The notes beneath the pieces were generated by a model, which ran no database searches, had not been told where the DNA came from, and worked only from the letters and a program-made list of their open reading frames with translations. Positions 33,485 through 43,878 of a stretch of 64,000 nt of DNA are shown in pieces. Origin of the DNA: Isoetes taiwanensis (lineage: Eukaryota; Streptophyta; Lycopodiopsida; Isoetales; Isoetaceae); contig JAJEKV010000003.1 of the NCBI GenBank assembly GCA_021234155.1, positions 14,554,386 through 14,618,385 on the forward strand. Direction: 5' to 3'. Numbering within the stretch: position 1 is the first letter of the stretch; the number at the start of each line of letters is the position of its first letter. The translations under genes were made by a program, and so were the position numbers.

Positions 33485-34970
33485 ATGGCCACTTCTTCAT
33501 TCAAGCGATGGTATAGTGCCACTGCTCATGTGGCAGAGGCCGACATCAATTCTGTCTTCACTGTCTTCCAGAAGGAGATTGATGTGGATGCTACCGTAAA
33601 TGCCACATCATTCTACCAAGACATCATGAGAGAAGATAGGCCCTTCATTGGTAGAGCTTCCCCTATGCATAGGGTACTTTGCACCTAAAACAGCCCTTCG
33701 AGCAGCATTGAGTGATGTTCCAAACATCGACAAGTACTTAGAAAATAGAGCTGCTTGCATGCCTGATTATATGATCATATCCATAAGTAGGAAGAGATGC
33801 TTCTCATACACTGCTGCTGTGGCCATCTTCTTGTCCCATAGGCCCAAACTCAAATAGGAGGTTCCTCCATTCAGCCAATGGACATAGAACCCACTGTCTC
33901 CACAGCAGAAGAGCAACTGCTCTTGGAGTACAAAGGGTCAGAACAGGAGGAGGAGGAGGAAGAAGGCGGACAAGGCTACCACGTTGAAGACCTCATCGAC
34001 GTCGACCCTATCCAAGAATGGCAGCAAGCAGAACAAGATCTTCAGAGCTTCAACGAAGGCTTGAGGATGACAAGGATAGCTCCCCCCTTGGGTTAGGCAT
34101 CACCAGCCTAACCCTGGTCATCATCGAAGGCCAAGAGTACCTCCTGCTATACGACATAAAGGACCTCCCAGAGTGCAGAGATAAAGGGTACAGAATGGAC
34201 GAGCTACTACACCTCCTGTGCCAACAACCCGACCTCGATGACTTCATCGATCGGGAAACACAAGACTTCCCTATCAGCATTAGGGAAGCTCACACCTATA
34301 CCGGGGAGTCATCATCCGACATCGAAGCCTATAGTAATATTTGGCAGATGATGACACAACAGAGCCGCCCTCGGAGGAAGAATTCATCGCCATCTAAAAA
34401 CGGATGGGCATTCGGGGCAAGAGGACGAGTGCATTCCTACCTAGCTCTTCATTAGCAGTGCCAACCGGGGTCGAAAGAGGCGGGATCAACTTGACCTCCT
34501 TCAGGTCCATGTTCGCAGATTACAGGGACCTGACAGCAGTACCGGTGGATAAGTATTCCGGAAGGCACGGGGCTGGCATCAGAACCAGAAAAGAGGCAGG
34601 AGAGGGAGGACATGACATGACCCTCAGGTTCTATCTTTCGCTCCTCACCGACGGAAGGATAACAGTGATACATCGGCAGTTCAGCCCACGAGGAGAAGAA
34701 GGGGTGTTCATGCTCATTGCCCTCTCGGGTTTTGGTAGACATGTTAGGATGCCTCAAAACATCGACCATGTCATACTGGTGAAGAGGACAATAGCCCTGA
34801 GCATCTTCAACGTCGCAGTCCCATATAGACATCATGGCAGATTAGCCGTCACTGCGGCCTATACGCCGGATCGAAGAGTGAAAGATGTGACGTTCCAGCA
34901 TAACATACGATCCGAATACGTATATTATACTGCCACATCACACGTACATGTCATGATGACATGTACTTGA
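33485..34970 (+). pseudogene. second cassette ORF, unrecognised ~490-residue protein, frameshifted
   Basis: Starting MATSSFKRWYSATAHVAEAD, the coding sense passes through three frames and ends with TGA at 34968. The shifts lie near 33655, 33850, 34090 and 34350, and one in-frame TAA interrupts near 34395 (FIAI*KRM). Visible parts are an N-terminal alpha/beta-looking region with YLENRAACMPDYMIISISRK, an acidic stretch (EQEEEEEEGGQG), a Ser/Pro-rich joint, and a C-terminal region with SFRSMFADYRDL, MTLRFYLSLLTDGRITVIHR, FMLIALSGFGRHVRMP and EYVYYTATSHVHVMMTC. I do not recognise the family. Its position after its own hairpin pair and TATA box suggests it is the partner gene of the H3-like ORF. 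A structural, packaging or regulatory role would be speculation. Confidence 0.55.
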
Positions 34971-35049
34971 GAGCCGTAAAGGGTTGCACCTAGGGGGCAA
35001 CCTCGTATGTTGTGCATGTTTAATAAACATATACAATTATAAACCCCAT

Positions 35050-35074
35050 GCCAAATGGCAAAATCCCATTTGGC
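35050..35074 (+). promoter_or_regulatory. perfect inverted repeat before the third TATA unit
   Basis: GCCAAATGG and CCATTTGGC pair perfectly around a seven-base loop, 29 bases before the TATATAAG. A second small palindrome, GTTGCACCTAGGGGGCAAC, lies near 34993. Confidence 0.6.
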
Positions 35075-35102
35075 CAATGTTAACCTAACCCTAAAAGTCT
35101 CT

Positions 35103-35335
35103 ATATAAGGGCTTTCCCCTTAAACCCTAAACCCTTTTCTTCTTTCACATTTAGGGATTTCCTTGAGTCCTTCTCTCACATTTAGGTGAGCCATTCCGGC
35201 CAAGATAAGACCCTAATTCGCATTGTCAGGCTCTGAAAAGCCGCCTTTGCACAACAGATCTTCGAGTAGCAGCAGTCTTCAGCAGGATCAGAGGCATGGA
35301 CGCATTCCGAGGATCTGGAGCGGGTCAAGTGCCAG
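35103..35335 (+). promoter_or_regulatory. third TATA unit with short leader ORF and splice donor
   Basis: TATATAAG at 35103 is followed by a pyrimidine-rich leader and an ATG at 35296 opening MDAFRGSGAGQVP. The frame reaches CCAG/GTAAAT, a plausible 5' splice site, exactly where similarity to the first LTR-like repeat begins. It may be the first exon of a third gene or the transcription start of the retroelement. Confidence 0.4.
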
Positions 35336-36305
35336 GTAAATAGTCATTCTGTTGTGCAAAGCCGCCTTGTGGCTAGGCAATAAGCTGGTTTAGCATGTTA
35401 GTTCAACCTTAGAGGCCTTACAGATCCCGAGATCATAAGCTCTAACAAAGGAACCTAACTCTGGATGTTTAGATAGATAGATTAGATGATATTCTTCATG
35501 TCAGTTCTGTGATGATGTTGGTATTTCATTCTGTGACCTCCATATATTGGGAAGGGGGGTAGAGGCCTAAAGCCTGTGTAGCAGATGATCCTAGATAGCC
35601 TACTAGTTCCCAATTACTTGCGGCCCGTGCACAAGAGCCCGCCTGGTTGTAGGTGGGGGGCTAGTCCGGTGGAATAAGGGGGACTTGTCCCATCATTGAT
35701 TGATCCCTCTGGTGTGTAAAGCCTATCAGGGATCTTAGTGAGCTAGGCTTAATGGTTTTCCACTGAGTGTGGGCAAGGCATGAGCTCGACACCTCTGGGG
35801 TGATGCGTCGCCTTCCATGAGGTTCAAGTCGAATAAGGGCAGTGGCCCTCTAGCCACCTGTGATGGGCATGGATGCCTCTGGAGGAGAGGTGACTCTCCT
35901 CCTGCCTCATCGGGACTGGGGAGATGCAACCAGCAGTAGCCCTCTTGGCTATGTACCCGGCAGGCTATGGTCCGGTCCTAATACTTGTCAACCTACTCTG
36001 CAAAGTGTGCACGGGAGGGGCGGATGGACTGGACTACTCGACAGCCATGTTCGTATGCCAGCCCAATCCATTGTCATGATTCGGTCTGCATTGCCTTCTG
36101 GAGACCCAAGCCGTCAGTCGATCCCCTATGAGTCTAAGCCCTGGGTAGGATTCCCCTTTGTTACTGTTATTATGTTGATGTTGTTGTTCGTGATATGTTA
36201 TGATGTATTCACCCTTCGGGGTGACTCTATTGATGTATTGTTGACATGTGCTCATGTTTATTCGCGCTTCCACAGCTAGGTCGACCCGAAGGAAGACGGG
36301 GCAAA
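35335..36305 (+). mobile_element. LTR-like repeat, copy 2 (right end lost)
   Basis: Parallel to 29955-31018 from CAGGTAAAT through GGAAGACGGGGCAAATGACA. The last ~130 bp, including the PBS-proximal end, are missing; a 19-bp minisatellite begins instead. With copy 1 it encloses about 4.3 kb holding the H3-like cassette. Confidence 0.7.
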
Positions 36306-36310
36306 TGACA

Positions 36311-36487
36311 GTTTGAGCCTAGGTGGCATGTTAGAGCCTGCGTGGCATGTTTGAGCCAACTTGGCATGTTTGAGCCACCTTGGCATGTTTGATCCTAGGT
36401 GGTATGTTGGGGCCTAGGTGACATCTTGGAGCGAGTATGGCATGTTTGAGCCGCCTTGGCATGTTTGAGCCGAGGTGGCATGTTGGA
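36311..36487. repeat. 19-bp minisatellite, left part
   Basis: About nine units of GTTTGAGCCTAGGTGGCAT-type sequence with many substitutions. The array is interrupted by a LINE at 36488 and resumes at 39255. Confidence 0.9.
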
Positions 36488-39254
36488 ACAAGAAAGCTAG
36501 CTGCATCTCTTCAGTCTCTGCAGATTCAGGATGGGCTTGTTGTTTCAGATCCAGCTGAGCTTAGAGGCTTTTTGCATAATCACTTTTCAACAGTCAGATT
36601 TTCAAGCGGCTTTACTTGCTAAGGTTCATCCTATAGTCACCAATGAGCAAAGGGCCACTTTAGAGGCTGAGATCAGCCAGAATGATTTAGTTGAGGCTAC
36701 ATTTTCTCCCAAGAGGGGCAAGTGTCCGGGTCTTGATGGTATTCCAGTGGAGTTTTTCCAGGAGTATTGGGATTGGCTTGGTGCGGATGTGTATGATGCT
36801 TTCAGGGATTTTAAAAGACAAAGGCACCTGGACAAAATCCTCAACTCTGGTTGCATCTCCCTTATTCCAAAATGTAAGGATCCCTCTTCCATTTCAGATT
36901 GGCGCCCCATTACTTTGTTGTCCTCAGTGTACAAGATCTTTGCTAAAGCTTTTGCTCATAAGCTTTGTGGCATGCTTACCGAGTCCATCTCTTCCACACA
37001 GTCAGGTTTCTTGCCTCGCTCGTGTATCTTGAATAATGTGGCAGCAGCATATGAGGGTCTCTATTGGGCTAGAATGCATGGTTACCCCATTGTATACTTG
37101 AAGTTGGATTTCGCAAAAGCATATGACGGTGTTGACTAGAGTTTCCTAGAGCAGTGCATTTACGTCTTGGTTTTGGTGCCCAGTTCGCAACAGACGTTAT
37201 GAAACTTCATTATTCTGCTCGTTCTTCAGTTCTTTTTCAAGGAGAACCATCGACATTTTTTCAGGTGGGACGTGGCATTCGCCAGGGCTGTCCGTTGGCA
37301 CCGCTGCTTTTTACAATTGTGGCGGAGATTCTTTCTCAGGTATTCTCTCTTGCAGTGCAGGAAGGCATCCTGCATGGTCTTCCCATGAATAATGGTTCAC
37401 AAGAGATTTGTAATCAGCATGCAGATGACACTTTCTTGTTCTTAATGGCTGATGAGCAGAATTTCAGAATGCCATTTCCTTGTTGGACAGTTTCTCTTTG
37501 GCTTCTGGTATTTTTGTGGGGTGGCAAAAGTGTACTGCCCTGTGGGCCCTAGACTCTCCAGTGCTATCTTCTGTGGTTGCATTTCCATGGAAGGTTCTTC
37601 CTCATGGGAAGGCAACTAAGCTTCTAGGCATTCCAGTTGGTATACACCTCTCATCTGGAGACGCATGGAATGTCATTATTAAGGGGTTGGAAAGGCATTT
37701 GTTTTGGTGGTCCACGGCTAAGTTATCCATGGCTGGTCGTGTAACTGTGGCAAAGTCAGTTCTGAGTGGTACACATGTCTACATGGCATCCATCTTGCTG
37801 GCACCGCAGACAAAGATGCAGCTCATTGTTCGTATTGTCAGGAATTTCATCTGGGGTGGCACTGAAGGAGCTGATGTTAAAATTAGTTGAGCGAAATGCA
37901 TTATGCCTAAACTTTGTGGGGGGCTGGGGATGATTCACTTCCTTCTCCACAGCAAGGTGCTGGTTTCTAAGTTCATATGGCGGATTCTCAATAGTGCTGA
38001 TAATTCTCCAGGTCTGCGTCTCATTCATCAGTCTTTACAGATGTGCATTTCCTTTGGCTCTCCATCCATTAAGCCTCTCCTCCCATGGGCATTATTCTAT
38101 CCACTTTCTCCATATCCTAATGCATCTCCTTTCCTCAAGGAGTTGCTAGCTGCTTGGGAGACTGTGCGCACTTTGTTTCAGTTCTATCCAATGGCCCACA
38201 CAGATCCTACAGCCAGTTGTTGGTGGATCCCTTTGGGTGACGACCAGACAGATTGTCCCCTGGTCTCTTCTGTCCATCCATTGCTGCAACGTCGGTGGCG
38301 AGCAGCAGGTGTGCTCACGATCTCTGCATCGTATAATGAGACAAGATTGTTGGCGTGGAATGAGTTCAAATTGAAGTTCCTTCTCCTTCGTTGGGACCGA
38401 GGCATTTGGAAAAAAGTAGCTGTTACACTTCCTCCACACCCACAAGACGTGACTCCCCAGCTCTGGGTGGTTCATGGCAGTGTTAAGGAGGAGCACCTGG
38501 TGCACTCGATGTATATGGTCATGCTTCATCTTGAAGTGTTGCCTCCATCGCCAAAGTGGCCTTTAGCTATCCTTGAGCCTCATCGTAAAGCAGTCTGGCG
38601 ATGGATATGGGATAAATTGCTTCATCCTAAGCTATCTATTTTATGGTGGCAGATGACTCATAGGTGCGTGCGGGTAAACACTGTTGTTCATCGATTTCGT
38701 CCAGAAGTCTCTGTGATCTGCCCTCTTTGCATGCAAAGGGATGAGACAATTGAGCACTGCTTTTTCTTATGTCACCATGTTCGACTTGCTTGGCAGTGGC
38801 TTTTGAGTCTCCATTGTGACTTGAATAGTCAGCAGGTCCTACTGTCAGTCTATCCTAGTTCTTGGGACAAGTTGGCAAAGAGGGCTTTCCACTTAGCATC
38901 TGCTTGGATCATCTGGTCCATCTGGAAGAGACAAAATCTCCTCATCTTCAAGGGCCAGGTCTTTTCAGATACACAAGTGCTTAGCGATTCCCATAGTCGC
39001 ATTGTGAAGGCGTACAAGTGTTCTTCCTTAAAGGATGACATTAAAAGTGTCATTTGGGAGCAATATCTTCAGATTCACACCTACTCATAGCAAACAGTTG
39101 TGCTCGTGGTGATCTGTGTTCTCTGCTTTTCTATGTTATGTATGTGGTGGATAGTGTTGCTCTAGTGGATATCTTCTCCACTGGGTTTTGAGTCCCCCAT
39201 GTACTCTTTGCATTCTTTTGAGTAATAAAGGTCCACGTTCATAAAAAAAAAAAA
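36488..39254 (+). mobile_element. L1-type LINE, 5'-truncated, with poly(A) tail
   Basis: A plant L1-like ORF2 without its endonuclease. In order: KRGKCPGLDGIPVEFF, NSGCISLIPK, WRPITLLSSVYKIFAK, LKLDFAKAYDGVD (motif A), GIRQGCPLAPLLFTIV, the catalytic box as HADD instead of YADD, thumb segments KLLGIPVG and LSMAGRVTVAKSVL, and a zf-RVT knuckle (CPLCMQRDETIEHC). Lesions: frameshift near 36600, TAG at 37137, frameshifts near 37145 and 37480, and TGA at 37888 where Trp is expected. The final frame runs to 39090. AATAAA-like text and a 13-base A-run precede ATGTTGGA at 39255, which also ends the array at 36480-36487 and may be the target-site duplication. Confidence 0.9.
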
Positions 39255-39400
39255 ATGTTGGAGCCCACATGGCATATTTGATCCACCTTGGCATGTTGGA
39301 GCCTAGGCGGCATGTTGGAATTCGCATGGTATGTTTGAGCCTAGGTGGCTTGTTGGAGCCTAGGTGGCATGTTTGAGCCACCTTGACATGTTGACTTCGG
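39255..39400. repeat. 19-bp minisatellite, right part
   Basis: Units such as GTTGGAGCCTAGGTGGCAT continue the array split by the LINE. Together the two parts hold about 16 units. Confidence 0.9.
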
Positions 39401-40049
39401 CTAACCAGGAGAGAAAATGATGTATAAATAGATGATTTTTTTTGGGTGGAATGGTGGTAAAGCCTTGGGAAATAGCAAATCATGCCTTAAGAATTAACAT
39501 CATGGCTGATGCAAAGTACCATTGAAATTCAAGCGGTCTTCCAAACTTTAACTTTGGGGTCTTCAACCTTTGACTTCAAGTGTTCAACATGCTTAGGTTA
39601 TCAAATATTCTTCAAGAAATGCCTATATGATGCTAAACCAGTATCCATCTTTGGTTCTTTACTACAAAAAAATGTATCATGCATATATATAGCTCTTGTA
39701 TGCTATCATTTTGTGGCAGTAATGGCATGTGGACAACTTGGTCATACATGGATTCTTAGAAAACCATAAAAAACACTACCTTAACAAACAACTTAAAAAA
39801 CAACATCCCTTCAAAAAACCATACAACCCGAGAAAACAACACATCCTTAAAAAGGAGACTACGTCTCCTTACGAAACCACGCATTCTTAAAAAATAAAAA
39901 CTATTAAGAAAAACTACAACATGTCCTTGAAAAACCACACATCCGTATAACCACGTATAGGTTTTTTTCAAATATTCAAAAAAACAACCCGTATTTTATT
40001 TATACTGTTGTTTTCAGATGTGGACCAAATGTTGGGGTTGTAATGTTAT
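39401..40049. other. no gene; AC-rich low-complexity stretch
   Basis: Between about 39760 and 39960 the plus strand is dominated by AAACCA, AAAACAAC and similar runs without a clean period. The rest is AT-rich and non-coding by eye. Confidence 0.5.
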
Positions 40050-40275
40050 ATTGTGTGTGATTGATAAGTGCTAACATGTATGTATGCTTCCGCTGTATAA
40101 GATTTCCATAGAGGACGTGGGACGAATGACACCTTCGTGTCCTTCACCTGGACACTTGGCCATCCCAAGTGGTCCGAGTTAGACAAAGGGCCTTTCCATG
40201 GTGATGTAATCACCACGGGAGGGGAATTCCCCATATTTGTATGATGAGAGCATCATATAGATTCTGGGAGCGTCA
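40050..40275 (+). mobile_element. solo fragment of the LTR-like repeat family
   Basis: Corresponds to the right-hand part of the units reversed at 51379-53960: GTGCTAACATGTATG, GACGTGGGACGAATGACACC, GTGGTCCGAGTTAGAC, GGGAGGGGAATTCCCC and TGATGAGAGCATCATATAG. The remainder of the repeat is absent. Confidence 0.75.
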
Positions 40276-40803
40276 TATGTACTGCTACTTCGTGGATTTG
40301 GGAAGGACTTTTGGCATTGTGCCTAGAAGAAGCTATGGGAGATATTATCATAGTTGGATGCCCGACACGAACTGCAAAATGTAGTATATAGGCTTGATAA
40401 TATACGACCATCCTTTTAGACACAAATCTAATGACAATAATGGTAAGAAATTCATACAATTTGAAGAACTTCATAAACACGGAACATAGATAGTGGTTGA
40501 TGTCATTAAGAGCCCACAAGAAACTAGTACAATACACTTGTTAATTATTCACCTTGGTCACCACAAAACAAAGCATGGACATTCATGTCTTATGTCAAAA
40601 CTTTTCTAAGAACTTTTATTGTTACTGTTATGTTATAGCCTATAATCATATGTAACAAACATAAGGTTTGTGATCTTGGCCACGTTAATGCAATCAATCT
40701 AGGACCTTAACAAAGAGGAGTAGCAATTAATGGAACAAAAAGAACAATAAGGCCCTTTTTCCACAACAGTCTTATTTTATGGCTGTCTCATTTTTATAAG
40801 ACA
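40276..40803. other. no supported gene
   Basis: AT-rich DNA between the LTR fragment and the MULE-like element. No structure recognised. Confidence 0.45.
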
Positions 40804-40812
40804 CCCTTTTGG
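40804..40812. repeat. 9-bp target site duplication, left
   Basis: CCCTTTTGG, repeated exactly at 42828-42836 next to the other inverted repeat. Confidence 0.8.
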
Positions 40813-40879
40813 GGGTGAAAATATCGTTACCCTGGTTTTGGTTGATTCCATCGCGGTGAATACTTTCCCGCGGAATCAC
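40813..40879. repeat. outer terminal inverted repeat, left
   Basis: Begins GGGTGAAAATATCGTTACCC and ends GCGGAATCAC. It is the reverse complement of 42763-42827 apart from a few substitutions and two extra bases. Confidence 0.9.
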
Positions 40880-41639
40880 AGACCCTCCGACTACGGGATC
40901 CGTTCCGGAGGCCCCGTTTTCCGTACCTGACACCCGTCAGGCGTACCTTCTGATGGATCCCAGCCATCCGTCTGTAGGGTCCATCCTGGCCGTCCGTTTT
41001 ATACTTTCCGGCAGAATCACATCCGTAAAATACCGCCGGATGGAATCACTGCCCTTTTATTCTACGAGATGGAATCACCATTTGGAATATCCCAAAAAAA
41101 TTCAAATTTTTTACGTCATTTTTTTCTTCGAGGTTTTTCAGCTAGTGCCGTGCCGGCTATGGCGGCTTGCTCCAGCGATCTTCCTTCTTTCTTCTTATCG
41201 TTTTATTTTCTTCTACAGGTCCGGAATGGTGGCTATGGCGGAAAACATTTCATGCTTCATTTTTAAGAGCTATCTCGTGCTTCATTTTTTAAGCTTTTGG
41301 GTATGGCGGCGGTAAGACCTAAGCAGCTTCTGTTGGTTTTCTTCTGATAGCTATGGAGGACCGTTTCTCTGAATCTGCAACTAAGACGAACAAGAGGAGA
41401 GGAAGACAAGGCCCACAAGCCCTAATTGATTTTAGTGGTCGGCTCGCTTCAGAAATGGTCAGAGCGGTGGGACATGTCCGGATCTCCCACAGCAGTGCTT
41501 GTTAGCAGATTAGGGTTTGGATCATTTGTAGGAACCATCTAAATCCTTCCGTTCGCGGGCTATATGGGCGTTTGATTCCTCCGGAAAAACCTCGCACTCT
41601 GGCTCGAAGATCATATCCAAAGATGGGTGGGCCAAAACA

Positions 41640-42055
41640 AAATGTCCATGCATATCATCCGATGAAGAAATTCACCTTCTCGCTAGCCTCGCAACTTTGT
41701 TTCTCGAAAGGCCGGCGACCGAAATCCAACAGAAATTTTGGGCGATCCCTTCAAAATCTGGATCGCGGGGGCTCCATGCAGCTCCCAATTGATCTGCCAG
41801 GGACATGTTTCGTAAAAGCCAAAGCGGCAAGAACGTAAATACACAGGCAAACCGGATTTGCACATCAACGTAAGGAGCAAGAGCTCGAAAATGGTAACGT
41901 GCCCAAAGATCACGACCTCTTGTCTGTGTTATTGAAAACTTTGGATGAAACCGGCCATCTCATAACGGATTCTGAGATAAAGGACAACATCCTTTTGATC
42001 CTGTTCGCCGGACATGATACAAGCTGCAGTACCCTTACCTCATCAAATTTCTCGC
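41640..42055 (+). pseudogene. captured cytochrome P450 fragment (I-helix region)
   Basis: A frame from 41899 reads KDHDLLSVLLKTLDETGHL and DNILLILFAGHDTSCSTLT. The latter is the I-helix oxygen-binding motif [AG]GxD[TS]S of P450s. Just upstream, in other frames, come FTFSLASQLCF and GGSMQLPIDLPGTCFVKA, matching the segment that precedes the I helix in CYP85-clan enzymes. About 130 residues of homology remain. The ExxR, PERF and heme-Cys regions are absent and the frame turns foreign after STLTSSN. It lies wholly inside the MULE-like element, so transduplication of a host gene piece is the natural reading. Confidence 0.8.
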
Positions 42056-42434
42056 TCAGAATCCATGCTGCAAGATATGATGTTTGCTGTTTTACAAAGG
42101 CTCCCGTTCTGTTCTTCTCAAAGGGCAGGCCATGCATGAAAAGGATTGCCTATATGGGCAAGGGGTTCAAATCCCCAACCAGAAAAATTATGGGCAGCTC
42201 AGAGCATAGCAATGGACATGCTCAAACAAAATGGAGTAGCCCAAGCTTGTTTTTTTTCCATCATTGGTTTATCATTCATGATCTTCAAGCAATGTAGGCT
42301 TCGCTTAAACCATCCTCAACCATTTTTTATGGAATTCTAATAAACTTCATGCGAATTTGAATCATCATCGCCAATTTTTCCTCCCCTCAGATGCGCTTAT
42401 TACAGATTCAAAGGTCTCCAGGTGATTCCTTCCC

Positions 42435-42590
42435 AAAGAATAGTATGCGGTGATTCTACGGGGGAGAATATTATCGCGGTGATTCCACGGGGGAGAATAT
42501 TTACGCGGTGATTCCACGGGGGAGAATATTATCGTGACGCGATTCCACGGGGGAGAATATTACGGTATCGCGGTGATTCCATCCCCGCAG
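42435..42590. repeat. ~31-bp subterminal tandem repeat of the MULE-like element
   Basis: Four to five units of CGGTGATTCCACGGGGGAGAATATTATCG type, each containing GTGATTCC, which also recurs through both inverted repeats. Such subterminal arrays are candidate transposase-binding sites (inference). Confidence 0.75.
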
Positions 42591-42762
42591 ATCAATTCCA
42601 TGTGATTCCGTCGCGTAGAATAAAAGGTTGGTGATTCCATCCAGCGGTATTTCGCAGACGTGATTCCGCCGGAAGGTATAAAATGGAGCCTGTCAGGTAC
42701 GGATAACGGGGGAGGTACGGATAACGGGGCAAGAGGGTACGGATAACGGGGCAAGAGGGTTA

Positions 42763-42827
42763 GTGATTCCGCGGGAGAGTATCACCGCGATGGAATCACC
42801 AAAACCAGGGTAACAATATTTTCACCC
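42763..42827. repeat. outer terminal inverted repeat, right
   Basis: Ends TAACAATATTTTCACCC. Partner of 40813-40879. Confidence 0.9.
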
Positions 42828-42836
42828 CCCTTTTGG
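42828..42836. repeat. 9-bp target site duplication, right
   Basis: CCCTTTTGG, partner of 40804-40812. Confidence 0.8.
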
Positions 42837-43269
42837 GCTCCTGAAAAAATCGATTTTCCATTACCGATTACTAAAATATAAGACATGTGCTATTGAGATA
42901 AGACCTGTCTTATAATCTAGCTTTTCCACAGACCACCATTTTCCAGATTTTTTCGAATCTTGGAGCAAAGAGGTTGCTACAGCAATCTATCTGGAGATAT
43001 CTAGAGATACTAGGAGAAATCCACCAGAGCAATCCACCAGAAGCAAGAAATCGAAGCAATCTACCAGGAGCAATCTACCAGGAGCAAGAATCAAAGCTTT
43101 TGTAAACCGATCTGTTCGATGCAATCCGACCTGTTTGATGCAACTATGGCAATCCCAGAGTAAGAATAGAAGGTTCATAGATCACCGGAACAAGGCTTTA
43201 AAGCCCAGAGCAAGAATCTAAGCCTGTAAATCCACTTGTTTGATGCAGCTGTGGCTTCTTTGCAAAACA

Positions 43270-43490
43270 GGCTGTTTCAAAAAAGTCGAATTGAATAGGT
43301 GCTTCAAAAACCTGAAAAACAGATCGAATCTTTAGAATCGAATCTGCAAATAGGCTGTTTCAAAAAACCAATTCAAAAAAACCGAATCGAACAGGTGCTT
43401 CAAAAATCTGAAAAACAGATCGAATCTTTACAATCGAAGCTAGAAATAGGCTGTTTCAAAAAACCAAATACAACCACATGTGCTTCAAAA
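43270..43490. repeat. 96-bp tandem repeat
   Basis: Two full units (43299-43394 and from 43395) and a partial one share GTGCTTCAAAAA(C/T)CTG, AAACAGATCGAATC and AGGCTGTTTCAAAAA. The 91-codon frame across it translates the repeat (EKQIES, GCFKKP twice). Upstream at 42990-43090 a shorter run of CCACCAGGAGCAATC-like units occurs. Confidence 0.8.
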
Positions 43491-43878
43491 ATCGAATATG
43501 AAGAACCCAAATCTGCTTCAAAAACCTTTCGATTCACATGCTTCTACTTTTCCTCTATTTTGCGACAGCCTTGAATTGCGGTGAACTTGACCTCTGCGGT
43601 GTCACATTTGCTTATGTGGCCCAATAATAATCAGCTAAATTTAAGACATATGTGCCATGGATAAAGGGCCTAAAGGTGCCGTTTATATATACTGGAAAGA
43701 AAAGAAAAGAATAATCGAGCTGCCACCTTCGTTGGCACTTAAAAAAAAGCACGTATGGTCCACCAATTCGTGGGTTAAAAAAAGACCAACCATAGCAAAC
43801 CGCTCTTTAAAAGGGATACTTCTTCTCTTCTCCCCCGTCTTGCTCCGTTTTACTCACCGTACCTCGCCTTCTCACATT

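Larger units (their letters stand above)
40813..42827. mobile_element. Mutator-like transposon of Pack-MULE type, non-autonomous (2,015 bp)
   Basis: Both ends carry terminal inverted repeats beginning GGGTGAAAATAT. The outer 67 bases at left match the outer 65 at right at roughly nine in ten positions, and more diverged inverted similarity (ATGGAATCAC, TTTTATTCTACG, CTTTCCGG) extends to about 270 bp. A 9-bp direct duplication, CCCTTTTGG, stands at 40804-40812 and 42828-42836; 9-bp duplications are typical of Mutator-like elements. No transposase is inside. Instead there is a cytochrome P450 fragment (41640-42055) and GC-richer DNA of unknown origin. Confidence 0.85.

Noticed and set aside
34404-34970. 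Viral movement or coat protein
   Set aside because: I considered it because of the cassette's virus-like promoter modules, but no motif of a known viral family can be pointed to.
39756-39971. Phe/Val-rich minus-strand frame resembling a membrane protein
   Set aside because: Low-complexity AAACCA/AAAACAAC DNA explains the composition.
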